A DNA stretch of 54,461 nt from an uncultured Collinsella sp. (GTDB lineage Bacteria > Actinomycetota > Coriobacteriia > Coriobacteriales > Coriobacteriaceae): NCBI GenBank assembly GCA_947002045.1, contig CAMQJB010000010.1:1-54461 (forward strand), in the 5' to 3' direction. A model generated the notes under the pieces. The model ran no database searches, was not told the DNA's origin, and saw nothing but the letters and a program-made list of their open reading frames with translations. This document shows, piece by piece, positions 33,843 through 41,744 of this stretch. Made by a program: the position numbers and the translations under genes. The first letter of the stretch is position 1, and each line of letters begins with the position of its first letter.

Positions 33843-34328
33843 ATGGCATCACTGGAAGTCGGCAAGGTTCAAATCTATACGGGCGACGGCAAGGGCAAGA
33901 CGACGGCTGCGCTGGGGCTCGCGCTGCGCGCCACGGGCTATGGACTTAACGTGCTCATGCTGCAGTTTGCCAAGAAGCTACACTGCGCCGAACACGATGC
34001 CGCACCGCGCCTGGGACTGCGCATTGTACAGGCCGACCGTGACACGCCCGAGGCTTGCGCCGCACAGATCATGGAGCTCGCACGCGAGCAGATATCACAG
34101 GTCGACATTCTGATTTTGGACGAACTCGGCGAGGCCATGCGCCGCGGCTTCGTGACGCGCGAGGATGTCGAAACGTTGATCGCTATAAAGCCAGCCACCA
34201 CGGAACTCGTGCTCACCGGCCGCGGACTGCTGCCCCTCGCTAATCTCGCCGACCTGGTCACCGAAATGCGCCCCGTCAAACACTACTTCGACGAAGGCCT
34301 CCTAGCCCGCCAAGGCATCGAATACTAA
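33843..34328 (+). CDS. cobO: Corrinoid adenosyltransferase (CobO/CobA type)
   Basis: Transfers the adenosyl group of ATP to cob(I)alamin/cobinamide. The 161-residue protein has the family P-loop YTGDGKGKTTAALGLALRA near the N-terminus and the family segments QVDILILDELGEAM and ELVLTGRGLLP. AAAGGACAG precedes the ATG. No other cobalamin gene lies in the window, so it may serve salvage of dietary corrinoids; that is inferred. Confidence 0.92.
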   Translation: MASLEVGKVQIYTGDGKGKTTAALGLALRATGYGLNVLMLQFAKKLHCAEHDAAPRLGLRIVQADRDTPEACAAQIMELAREQISQVDILILDELGEAMRRGFVTREDVETLIAIKPATTELVLTGRGLLPLANLADLVTEMRPVKHYFDEGLLARQGIEY

Positions 34329-34329
34329 T

Positions 34330-34410
34330 TGATCCAAAGGGGACGGAGGAAAACGGATCATCGACATCAAGACGGAGAGAAATGATCCGTTTTTCTCCGT
34401 CCCCAAGGGA
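34330..34410. repeat. REP-like long palindrome between cobO and MATE gene
   Basis: Arms 34339-34361 and 34382-34404 are inverted copies of 23 nt with one mismatch, beginning GGGGACGGAG and ending CGGATCAT, with a 20-nt loop. Outer TGATCC/GGATCA bases extend the palindrome. The loop contains GACGGAGA, which can pair alternatively with TCTCCGTC. It lies between convergent genes and may also act as terminator. Confidence 0.8.
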
Positions 34411-35763
34411 TCATTTGGCAGTGGCGCGGCCGAGCCAGTTGCCGCTATGGTGGTAGATGGTGAACATCGTGGCGGTGATGAGCCAGGTTACAGGGTAGAC
34501 CAGCAGCAGGTGCTCAAGCGACGGATCGAACGGCATAATCGCAAACACCCAGATCACCCTGAGCACGACGGTGCCAAAAATCGTGAGCAGCATGGGCTGC
34601 AAGCTCACGCCGGCACCACGAATGGAGCCCGACGCGTTTTCGATAATCGAGAAAATCGCGTAGAACGGCGCAATGAAATGAAGAATCGTCGTGGTATACG
34701 CCGCAATCGAAGCATCGTCGACAAACAGACGCGACAGAGGACCCGAGAACACCAGCAGCACGGCAGACAGGCCACCAATGAGCATAAACGACAGCACGAG
34801 CGACGTATGGTAGCCCTTGCGCATGCGCTCGTAGTTGCGCGCGCCAAAGTTCTGTGCCGAGAACGTGGTGATCGACACGCCAAGCGCCTCGGTAACCATC
34901 CAGACAATGCCATCCAAACGGCCCGAAAGACCCCACGCCGTGGTGACATCGGCGCCAAACGAGTTGACCGACACCTGAATCAAAACGTTGGAAATCGAAT
35001 ACGCAGCAGACTGAAAGCCAAGCGGCAGACCACACGAGATCATGCTCTTACAAATGCCAGGATCAATGCCGAGTTTGGACAGCGAAAGCCGCCACGCACC
35101 CGGTGCGTGCATCATGCGAATCACGATCATCGTGGCGTTGGAGCAAATGGTCAGCGCCACCGCGATGCCGCAGCCCAGAGCCTCCATATGAAGCACGGCA
35201 ACGAAGATGACATCCAGCACCGCATTAACAAGGCAGCCGGAAGCGATGATCACAGCAGGTCCGCGCGTGTCGCCCACGGCGCGCAGCAGTGCCGTACCCA
35301 TATTGAGCAGCAGCGCCGCAACCATGGCGGCAAAATAGCAACGAGCATAGGCCACGCCCTCGGCCAATAGCTCATGCGGCGTGTTCATAAGCACCAGCAT
35401 GGGCTCAACGAACACTATGCCAAGAATCGAGAAAACGATACCGCCCACCAGCGCGAGCGTCATGGCCGTATGGACCGAACGGCTCAGTCGCTCATCATCG
35501 TGCTGGCCAAAATACTGACCGGTAATGACCGCGCAGCCGGCGCCGACGCCAACGCAAAAGCCAATGCAGAGCTCGGTGAGCACCATCGTGGCCTGAATGC
35601 CGCCCAGTGCGAGCTTGCCGCCAAACTGACCGACGATATAGGTACCGATAAGCGTGTAGGCCTGCTGAAAAAACGAACTAAAAAAGATGGGAACGCACAG
35701 CGAAAGCAGCTGCTGCCAAATAACGCCCTGCGTTACATCGATAGCCGTAGATTTCTTAGCCAC
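34411..35763 (-). CDS. MATE family efflux transporter
   Basis: Multidrug or toxin exporter driven by Na+ or H+, 450 residues with twelve predicted membrane helices in two homologous halves. Family features include the N-terminal VPIFFSSFFQQAYTLIGTYIVGQFG and the matching segment LPLGFQSAAYSISNVLIQVSVNSFG in the second half. The start is GTG at 35763 with GGGGAGG upstream; a TTG extension of 11 residues is less likely. Substrate unknown. Confidence 0.92.
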   Translation of the reverse strand: MAKKSTAIDVTQGVIWQQLLSLCVPIFFSSFFQQAYTLIGTYIVGQFGGKLALGGIQATMVLTELCIGFCVGVGAGCAVITGQYFGQHDDERLSRSVHTAMTLALVGGIVFSILGIVFVEPMLVLMNTPHELLAEGVAYARCYFAAMVAALLLNMGTALLRAVGDTRGPAVIIASGCLVNAVLDVIFVAVLHMEALGCGIAVALTICSNATMIVIRMMHAPGAWRLSLSKLGIDPGICKSMISCGLPLGFQSAAYSISNVLIQVSVNSFGADVTTAWGLSGRLDGIVWMVTEALGVSITTFSAQNFGARNYERMRKGYHTSLVLSFMLIGGLSAVLLVFSGPLSRLFVDDASIAAYTTTILHFIAPFYAIFSIIENASGSIRGAGVSLQPMLLTIFGTVVLRVIWVFAIMPFDPSLEHLLLVYPVTWLITATMFTIYHHSGNWLGRATAK

Positions 35764-35888
35764 ACGCCCTCCCCACCAGTATACGTCAAACAACAAAACG
35801 GCAATTTAAGGCCAAAACCAATAGCAGCTTAGCACCGACCGGCGTCGACCGAAACACCCCGAGTCAGAGCCCGGTGCGAACTATCTGC

Positions 35889-36803
35889 TTAGTGATACAA
35901 ACCCGGCTGGTAGTGATACTCATTGCTCACATGCGGGCACAGCTGCCAAAAGGCGACGGCACTCGCCGCGGCCACGTTGAGCGAATCGACCCCGTGCGCC
36001 ATCGGAATGCGCACGGCCCGGTCGCAGCCCGCGATGGTCTTGGCGCCCAGGCCAGCACCCTCGGTGCCCATAAAGATTGCCAGGCGGTCAATCTCCTGGA
36101 GCGCGGGATCGTCCAGCGAAACGGAGTCGTCCGTCAGCGCCATCGCAGCGCACGAAAAACCGGCTTCGTGCAGTGCCGCCAGGCCATCGTGCGGCCACAC
36201 ACGAGCCTCGCTGCCAATACGCGTCCACGGCACCTGAAACACCGTGCCCATGCTCACGCGGGCCGAGCGACGGTACAGCGGGTCGCAGCACGTCGGACTG
36301 ACCAAAATACCGTCGACATTGAGCGCGGCGGCCGAGCGGAAAATCGCACCCACGTTCGTGTGGTCGACAATACCCTCGAGCACGCACACGCGCACCGGGC
36401 GCTCCCCCGCCGCCTCGACGACGCCACCCAAGAACTCATCAACCGGAATCTGCCGCGGGCGACGAAACGCCGCGAGCGCACCGCGCGTCACGTTAAAGCC
36501 CGTCAGCTGCTCCATGAGTTCCATGGAAGCCACGAACACAGGAACCGGACCTGCGCCCTCGCGCACAACCAGGCGCTCAAACAGCGGCGTCATCTGGTCG
36601 AGCCAGCGTTCGCCCAAAAGAAAGCTCACCGGCTCGTATCTGGCACGCACCGCGCGCTCAATAACCTTGGCACTCTCGGCGATAAAGATGCCCTTTTGCG
36701 GCTCCAGCACGCAGCGCAGCTCGCGCTCGGTCAGTCGCACGTAGGCATCGAGCCGCTCGTCCTCGAGCGAATCAATTCGCAGAACCTCAACGGCATCAGT
36801 CAT
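35889..36803 (-). CDS. SpoU/TrmH family RNA 2'-O-methyltransferase
   Basis: SPOUT-fold ribose methyltransferase acting on rRNA or tRNA, 304 residues. An N-terminal substrate-binding domain (about 1-120) leads to the three SpoU motifs: DHTNVGAIFRSAAAL, FMGTEGAGLG, and IPMAHGVDSLNVAAASAVA, which form the trefoil-knot SAM site. The ATG at 36803 was chosen over an upstream in-frame start that overlaps a Cys-rich non-family stretch. The target nucleotide is unknown. Confidence 0.9.
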   Translation of the reverse strand: MTDAVEVLRIDSLEDERLDAYVRLTERELRCVLEPQKGIFIAESAKVIERAVRARYEPVSFLLGERWLDQMTPLFERLVVREGAGPVPVFVASMELMEQLTGFNVTRGALAAFRRPRQIPVDEFLGGVVEAAGERPVRVCVLEGIVDHTNVGAIFRSAAALNVDGILVSPTCCDPLYRRSARVSMGTVFQVPWTRIGSEARVWPHDGLAALHEAGFSCAAMALTDDSVSLDDPALQEIDRLAIFMGTEGAGLGAKTIAGCDRAVRIPMAHGVDSLNVAAASAVAFWQLCPHVSNEYHYQPGLYH

Positions 36804-36849
36804 AGCAGCCTGCCCGCACCCTTCTTTACAGCACATCTATACCAAACGA

Positions 36850-36868
36850 GGCGACGCTAAGCGCCGCC
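36850..36868 (-). terminator. Weak hairpin after folA
   Basis: GGCGGCGC / GCGTCGCC stem with TTA loop (one G-U pair), followed on the minus strand by TCGTTTGG. The T-tract is poor, so termination is uncertain. Confidence 0.4.
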
Positions 36869-36912
36869 CCATGCATTCAATCAACCCGATGATACCGTTC
36901 GCGCCAGGCGAT

Positions 36913-37431
36913 TTACGCCCCAACGCGACGATACGTCACGAACTCATAATCGACACCTTCGTCGCCCTCACCCGCGGCAATCGTGGCAACCCCGCCAGCC
37001 CGCGAAACTTCCCATGCAGGATCGGCATCCAAATTGGGAAAATACGTGTCCACGGGATGGACGCAGTGGTTATGCGTGACCTCGGCCTCCACGCAGTACG
37101 GCAAAAATTGCCGATAGACATCGCCGCCGCCGATCACCCACGCAACGGGCTCATCGGCAACCGCAGCGAGCGCCTCGTCGATGCTATGCACCACGTCGAC
37201 GCCCTCGGGAGCAAAGCTCTCGTCGCGGGTGAGCACGATATTGCGGCGGTTCTTGAGCGGACGCCCACCGGGAAAACTCAGCAGGTTCTTGCGCCCCATA
37301 ATGACCGGGCAACCTTTGGTGCACGCCACAAAATGGCGCATGTCGGCGCGATTGGACACCACCATATCGCCCTCGCACCCAATGCCCCAGTCGTCACACA
37401 CGGCGACGATGGCAGATAGCTTACACGTCAT
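36913..37431 (-). CDS. folA: Dihydrofolate reductase
   Basis: Reduces dihydrofolate to tetrahydrofolate with NADPH, regenerating the cofactor used by the adjacent thymidylate synthase. The 172-residue product has the NADPH motifs MGRKN...PGGRPLKNR and WVIGGGDVYRQFLP and the catalytic acid in ADMRHF. The Met20-loop segment, usually LPW, reads DMVVSNR, so the conserved Trp is absent. The ATG at 37431 follows AGGTGG; a GTG three codons earlier is possible. It lies 9 nt after the thyA stop. Confidence 0.9.
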   Translation of the reverse strand: MTCKLSAIVAVCDDWGIGCEGDMVVSNRADMRHFVACTKGCPVIMGRKNLLSFPGGRPLKNRRNIVLTRDESFAPEGVDVVHSIDEALAAVADEPVAWVIGGGDVYRQFLPYCVEAEVTHNHCVHPVDTYFPNLDADPAWEVSRAGGVATIAAGEGDEGVDYEFVTYRRVGA

Positions 37432-37440
37432 GAGCGCCAC

Positions 37441-38289
37441 CTACACCGCAATGGGAATGTTCTTGACCTGCGGGCCGTGCTCGTAGCCCTCGACGATGAG
37501 GTCATCTGTCGTAAACGCGTAGAAATCGTGCACGTCGGGGTTAAGCGTTACCTTGGGCGCCGCAAACTGCGGACGCTCGATAAGTTCGCGGACGATATCG
37601 ACATGACGGTCGTAAATGTGGGCATCGGCAATCACATGCAACAGCTCGCCAGCGATCATATCGACCGACTGCGCGACCATCATCAGCAAAATAGCGTACT
37701 GGCACACATTCCAGTTGTTGGCGGCTAAAATATCCTGACTGCGCTGGTTGAGAATCATGTTGAGCGTCGGTTTGTCGTCCTGTGGGCGCTGCGTAACGTT
37801 ATAGGTCACGCTGTACGCGCACGGATACAGGTGCATCTCGGACAGGTCGCTAAACACATAGGTGTTCGTCATGATGCGGCGGCTGTACGGCGTGTTCTTA
37901 AGGTCGTACAGCACGCGGTCCATCTGGTCGAAATCGCCCTCGGCATAATGGCTCTTCTGGCCAATCTGATACCCATAGGCCTTGCCGATGGAACCGGTCT
38001 CGTCGGCCCACTCGTCCCAAATATGGCTGTTGAGGTCATGGACGTTATTTGACTTCTTTTGATAGATCCACAGGATCTCGTCCATGGCAGACTTAAGCGC
38101 CGTGCGACGCAGGGTGAGCGCGGGGAACTCCTCACGCAGGTCGTAGCGTGCCGTAACGCCAAAGTTTTTAATGGTATAGGCAGGGGTGCCGTCCTCCCAC
38201 ACCGGGCGGACCTTTTGACCCTCGGTGGTGGTGCCATGGTCCAGAATGTCGCGGCACATGGCTACAAACTGTTGATCAGCCTTGCTCAT
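37441..38289 (-). CDS. thyA: Thymidylate synthase
   Basis: Methylates dUMP to dTMP using methylene-tetrahydrofolate. The 282-residue product has the catalytic Cys157 in LYPCAYSV (Ala instead of the His usual after Cys, a form also seen in some Gram-positive ThyA), the nucleotide motif NQRSQDILAANNWNV and DRHVD...LIERP near the C-terminus. The ATG at 38289 has CAGGAGG upstream; a 105-residue extension is spurious. It forms a thyA-folA operon. Confidence 0.95.
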   Translation of the reverse strand: MSKADQQFVAMCRDILDHGTTTEGQKVRPVWEDGTPAYTIKNFGVTARYDLREEFPALTLRRTALKSAMDEILWIYQKKSNNVHDLNSHIWDEWADETGSIGKAYGYQIGQKSHYAEGDFDQMDRVLYDLKNTPYSRRIMTNTYVFSDLSEMHLYPCAYSVTYNVTQRPQDDKPTLNMILNQRSQDILAANNWNVCQYAILLMMVAQSVDMIAGELLHVIADAHIYDRHVDIVRELIERPQFAAPKVTLNPDVHDFYAFTTDDLIVEGYEHGPQVKNIPIAV

Positions 38290-38376
38290 TGACCCTCCTG
38301 TCAGTCGCCTATAAGCGAGATTCATTGTAGCCCAGGCGCACGCGGCCCCACAGCCCAAAAATAAGCCCTCATTTTC

Positions 38377-38388
38377 TGACATATGCCA
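38377..38388. promoter_or_regulatory. Operator-like palindrome, upstream copy
   Basis: TGACATATGCCA, one base off a perfect 12-bp palindrome, centred 53 bp from the second copy at 38430-38441 and lying just upstream of the -35 box. Confidence 0.6.
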
Positions 38389-38396
38389 AAAATGTC

Positions 38397-38424
38397 TTGC
38401 ACGGTTCAGCTCGCGCGCTATCTT
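38397..38424 (+). promoter_or_regulatory. Promoter of the DUF134-NifX gene
   Basis: TTGCAC (38397-38402), 16-nt spacer, TATCTT (38419-38424), 32 nt before the start codon. Same -35 and spacing as the alaS promoter. Confidence 0.6.
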
Positions 38425-38429
38425 ATTGT

Positions 38430-38441
38430 TGACATATGTCA
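38430..38441. promoter_or_regulatory. Operator-like palindrome, downstream copy
   Basis: Perfect palindrome TGACATATGTCA just downstream of the -10 box, about at the transcription start, where a bound repressor would block initiation. Confidence 0.65.
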
Positions 38442-38455
38442 GATTTGGAGAGTGC

Positions 38456-39220
38456 ATGGCAGGAAGACGCGAAAAACTGCGCCGCGTCGGGATCATCCCC
38501 GAATATCGCGGCTTTACCCCCGATGGCCTTGCCAGCGGAGACGCTATCGACATGACGGTCGACGAACTCGAGGTGCTGCGCCTCTGCGACCTGGAAGGCC
38601 TCAATCAGGAGGCCGTAGCCCAGCAGATGGGCATCGCCCGCGCCACGGTGGCGGCCATCTGCAGCCGCGCGCATCGCAAGGTGGCAAACGCGCTGGTCAA
38701 CGGTCGAGCACTCATCATCGAGGGCGGCAATATCGCGTACTCCCCCATCACCACGACGACGGCCGCATGGCCAACAAAGGAGGTCGGTACCATGAGGGTG
38801 GCAACGACGTACGACAACGGCAATATCTTTATGCACTTTGGCCGCAGCGAGCAGTTCAAGATCTATGACATCCAGGATGGCAAGGTGCTCAACGAGCAGG
38901 TCGTAGGCACCGGCGGCACCGGTCACGGCGCCCTGGCGGGTCTGCTTGCCAACGGTGGCGTTGACACGCTCATTTGCGGCGGCATCGGCGGCGGGGCCAT
39001 CAACGCGCTCACGCAGGCCGGCATCACGGTCTATGCGGGCGCCCAGGGCAGCTGCGATGCCTGCGTCGAGGCCCTCATTGCCGGCACGCTCGCTCAAACC
39101 GGCGAGGCAACCTGCGACTGCCATGGTCATGACCACGAGCACACCCATGAGCATGGCGAGTCCTGCGGCTGCCACGGCCATCACGAGCACGAGGGCCACA
39201 AGGGCTGCGGCTGCCACTAA
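38456..39220 (+). CDS. DUF134 HTH regulator fused to NifX-like domain with His/Cys tail
   Basis: A 254-residue three-part protein. Residues 1-95 are DUF134, a sigma-region-4-like helix-turn-helix domain (DELEVLRLCDLEGLNQEAVA, then ARATVAAICSRAHRKVANAL). Residues 113-215 are the dinitrogenase iron-molybdenum cofactor (NifX/NifB C-terminal) fold, with MHFGRSEQFKIYDI, GTGGTGHGALAGLL and LICGGIGGGAINAL. Residues 220-254 are rich in His and Cys (CDCHGHDHEH, CGCHGH, CGCH), a likely metal-binding tail. GGAG precedes the ATG. A consensus AAAGGAGG stands 8 nt before in-frame ATG 38792 (Met113), so the NifX part may also be made alone. No nif genes are nearby; a metal or FeS-linked regulatory role is inferred. 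Confidence 0.85.
   Translation: MAGRREKLRRVGIIPEYRGFTPDGLASGDAIDMTVDELEVLRLCDLEGLNQEAVAQQMGIARATVAAICSRAHRKVANALVNGRALIIEGGNIAYSPITTTTAAWPTKEVGTMRVATTYDNGNIFMHFGRSEQFKIYDIQDGKVLNEQVVGTGGTGHGALAGLLANGGVDTLICGGIGGGAINALTQAGITVYAGAQGSCDACVEALIAGTLAQTGEATCDCHGHDHEHTHEHGESCGCHGHHEHEGHKGCGCH
38776..38794 (+). promoter_or_regulatory. Internal ribosome binding site and start codon
   Basis: AAAGGAGG (38776-38783), 8-nt spacer, ATG (38792) in frame with the surrounding gene. It lies exactly between the DUF134 and NifX-like domains and would yield a 142-residue NifX-like protein. Confidence 0.65.
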
Positions 39221-39283
39221 CGGCACGGCACCGCAAGCTCGGGGCGCGACGCTGAACGCAACCCAACAATCAAAGCCAACAAC

Positions 39284-39315
39284 AAAGGCCACCCGGTATC
39301 TTCCGAGTGGCCTTT
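39284..39315. terminator. Bidirectional hairpin between DUF134-NifX and ffh
   Basis: AAAGGCCACCCGG / CCGAGTGGCCTTT stem with one mismatch and TATCTT loop, between convergent genes. T-tracts are short. Confidence 0.65.
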
Positions 39316-39340
39316 GCCATATCAAGCTGGAATTACAGCC

Positions 39341-40816
39341 CTATTTTTTATTGCGCATCTGCGCTTCCATCTGACGCAGCAGGTCCATATCGGACTTAGG
39401 ACCACCCGCTCCCAGTCCGCCCATGCCGCCCAGACCCATGGCATCCAGACCGGGAATATTGGGCATGCGCATCTTTTTGCCCTTCTTACCCTTCTTGCCC
39501 TTCTTGCCGCCGGCCTGCGCCTGATTGGCCATCGTGCGCATGCGGCCCATCATCTTATTCATCTCGCCCCACTGCTTCATAAGGCTATTGACCTCGGTGG
39601 GGGTCACGCCGGCGCCCTTGGCGATACGCGCGCGACGCTGGCCGTTGATGATGGAGGGACGCAGGCGCTCCTCCTTGGTCATCGACATGATGATGGCCTC
39701 GTTCTTGTCGAAGATGCCCTCGTCCAGGTTGCCGCCCATCTGGTTGAGCGCGCGCTGGCCACCGGGAAGCATACCCAGAATGCCCTTCATGCCGCCCATC
39801 TTCTTGACGGCCTTCATCTGGTCGAGCATATCGTTCATGGTAAAGCCCTCGCGCAGCATGCGCTCGGCGGCCTCGAGCTGCTCGGCATCGGCGGCCTCCT
39901 GGGCCTTCTCGATGATGCCGACGACATCGCCCATGCCCAAGATGCGCTTGGCCATGCGGTCCGGGTAAAACGGCTCCAGCGAATCGGGCTTCTCGCCCAT
40001 GCTCACGAACTTGATGGGCTTGCCGGTCACCTGGCGCACAGAAAGCGCGCCGCCGCCACGGGCGTCGCCATCGAGCTTGGAGATGATCACGCCGTCAAAG
40101 TCGGTGCGCTCGGCGAAGGTCGAGACAACGTTGACGATATCCTGGCCGGTCATGGCATCGACGACCATCAGCACCTGATCGGGCTTGACGGCTTTCTTGA
40201 TGTCCACGGCCTCCTGCATCATTTGCTCGTCGATCTGCAGGCGGCCGGCGGTATCGACGATGACCACATCGCGCAGGTGGTCGACAGCCTCCTGGATGGC
40301 GCCCTTGGCGATATCGACCGGGTGCTCGCCGTCACCGCGGAAGACCGGAACGCCGATCTCTCCACCGAGCGTGGCCAGCTGGTCGGCAGCGGCAGGGCGG
40401 TAGACATCGCACGCGGCGAGCAGGGGCGAGCGGCCCTGCTTCTTGAGCAGGTAGGCCAGCTTTACGGCCGCCGTGGTCTTACCGGAACCCTGCAGACCCA
40501 CGAGCATGATGACATTGGGGATGCGGTTGCTAAAGACGAGCTTGCTCTCGGTGGAGCCGAGCATCTCGGTGAGCTCGTCGAGCACGATCTTGACGACGTT
40601 TTGCGCCGGCGACAGCGACTCCATGACCTCGGCGGTCATGCAGCGCTCCTTGGTCTTGGCGACGAACTCCTTAACGACCTTGAAGTTGACGTCGGCCTCG
40701 AGCAGCGCCATGCGAATGTCGCGCATGGCCGAGGTAATATCGGCCTCGGTCAGCTTACCCTTGCCGCGCAGGCGGTCAAATGTGTCGTTGAGGCGATCGC
40801 TCAGGGAATCAAACAC
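39341..40816 (-). CDS. ffh: Signal recognition particle protein Ffh
   Basis: SRP GTPase that binds signal sequences as they leave the ribosome. Of 491 residues the first 90 are the N domain, the G domain carries GLQGSGKTT (107-115), DTAGR and TKLDGDARGG-like SKLDGDARGG motifs, and the Met-rich M domain follows (about 300-440). A basic run KKGKKGKKGKK and a Gly/Met-rich end extend the tail. The start is GTG at 40816 with AAGGAG upstream. It lies directly after its receptor gene ftsY. Confidence 0.97.
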   Translation of the reverse strand: MFDSLSDRLNDTFDRLRGKGKLTEADITSAMRDIRMALLEADVNFKVVKEFVAKTKERCMTAEVMESLSPAQNVVKIVLDELTEMLGSTESKLVFSNRIPNVIMLVGLQGSGKTTAAVKLAYLLKKQGRSPLLAACDVYRPAAADQLATLGGEIGVPVFRGDGEHPVDIAKGAIQEAVDHLRDVVIVDTAGRLQIDEQMMQEAVDIKKAVKPDQVLMVVDAMTGQDIVNVVSTFAERTDFDGVIISKLDGDARGGGALSVRQVTGKPIKFVSMGEKPDSLEPFYPDRMAKRILGMGDVVGIIEKAQEAADAEQLEAAERMLREGFTMNDMLDQMKAVKKMGGMKGILGMLPGGQRALNQMGGNLDEGIFDKNEAIIMSMTKEERLRPSIINGQRRARIAKGAGVTPTEVNSLMKQWGEMNKMMGRMRTMANQAQAGGKKGKKGKKGKKMRMPNIPGLDAMGLGGMGGLGAGGPKSDMDLLRQMEAQMRNKK

Positions 40817-40826
40817 TGGTTACTCC

Positions 40827-41744
40827 TTAGTTGGACTCGCCCACCAGGGCGCGGCAGAAATCTTTGGCATTGAACTCCTGCAGGTCATCGACCTGCTCGC
40901 CCACGCCGATGCGCAGGATTGGGAGCTTGAGCTTCTCGGCCACGGCCATGGCGATGCCACCCTTAGCCGTGCCGTCCAGCTTTGTCATGATAATACCGTC
41001 CAGACCCAACGCCTCGTTAAACTCGAGCGCCTGGTTCAGACCGTTTTGGCCCGTCGCGGCATCTATCACGAGGACAACCGAGACGGGCATGGGGCCGGCG
41101 GCCATATTGGCGGCGCGCTTACGCGTCACGTTGACCACCTTGGCAAGCTCGCGCATGAGCTCGGGGCTCGTGTGCAGACGGCCGGCGGTGTCGATAAGCA
41201 CCAGGTCGCTGCCGCGCTTGTCGGCCTCGTCGAGCACGTCGTAGCAAACGCTCGCCGGGTCGGAGCCGCGGTCGCGCTTGATGACGGGGACACCAGCGCG
41301 CTGGCCCCACACATCGAGCTGCTCGATGGCGGCGGCGCGGAAGGTATCGGCTGAACCGATCACGACGTTCTTGCCGCGGGCAGCCATGGCGCTCGCGATC
41401 TTGCCGACCGTCGTGGTCTTGCCGGCACCGTTAATACCCACAAACAGCACGCAGCTCGGCGTGTCGGAGAACGGATCGCGCTCGGCGGGCACAAAATGTT
41501 GCTCGAGCTGCTCGGCCAGGGCGCGACGGAGCTGCTGGGCGGTCTTAAGGTTCTTCTTGGCCGCGGCGTCGCGCAGGTCATCGGACACCTTGATAGCGAC
41601 CTCGGCACCCATGTCACCCATGACGAGAGTGTCCTCAAGGTCCTCCCAAAAATCCTCGTCGACCTCGCCGCCAAAATAAAAGACCTCGTTGAGGGCCTCG
41701 CGGCTGCGTTCAAGTCCGCGCGAGAGAGCATCGAAGAATCCCAT
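40827..41744 (-). CDS. ftsY: Signal recognition particle receptor FtsY
   Basis: Membrane-associated GTPase that docks the SRP-ribosome complex to the translocon. The 305-residue protein consists of N and G domains only, without the long acidic A domain of Escherichia coli; it begins with an amphipathic lipid-binding helix (FFDALSRGLERSREAL). G motifs: GINGAGKTTT, DTAGRLHT, TKLDGTAKGG. The ATG overlaps the smc stop (TAATG). Confidence 0.97.
   Translation of the reverse strand: MGFFDALSRGLERSREALNEVFYFGGEVDEDFWEDLEDTLVMGDMGAEVAIKVSDDLRDAAAKKNLKTAQQLRRALAEQLEQHFVPAERDPFSDTPSCVLFVGINGAGKTTTVGKIASAMAARGKNVVIGSADTFRAAAIEQLDVWGQRAGVPVIKRDRGSDPASVCYDVLDEADKRGSDLVLIDTAGRLHTSPELMRELAKVVNVTRKRAANMAAGPMPVSVVLVIDAATGQNGLNQALEFNEALGLDGIIMTKLDGTAKGGIAMAVAEKLKLPILRIGVGEQVDDLQEFNAKDFCRALVGESN

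Noticed and set aside
36896..36912. 17-base identity CGTTCGCGCCAGGCGAT with 54346-54362
   Set aside because: One match of this length is near chance for a G+C-rich window of this size, and flanks show no similarity.
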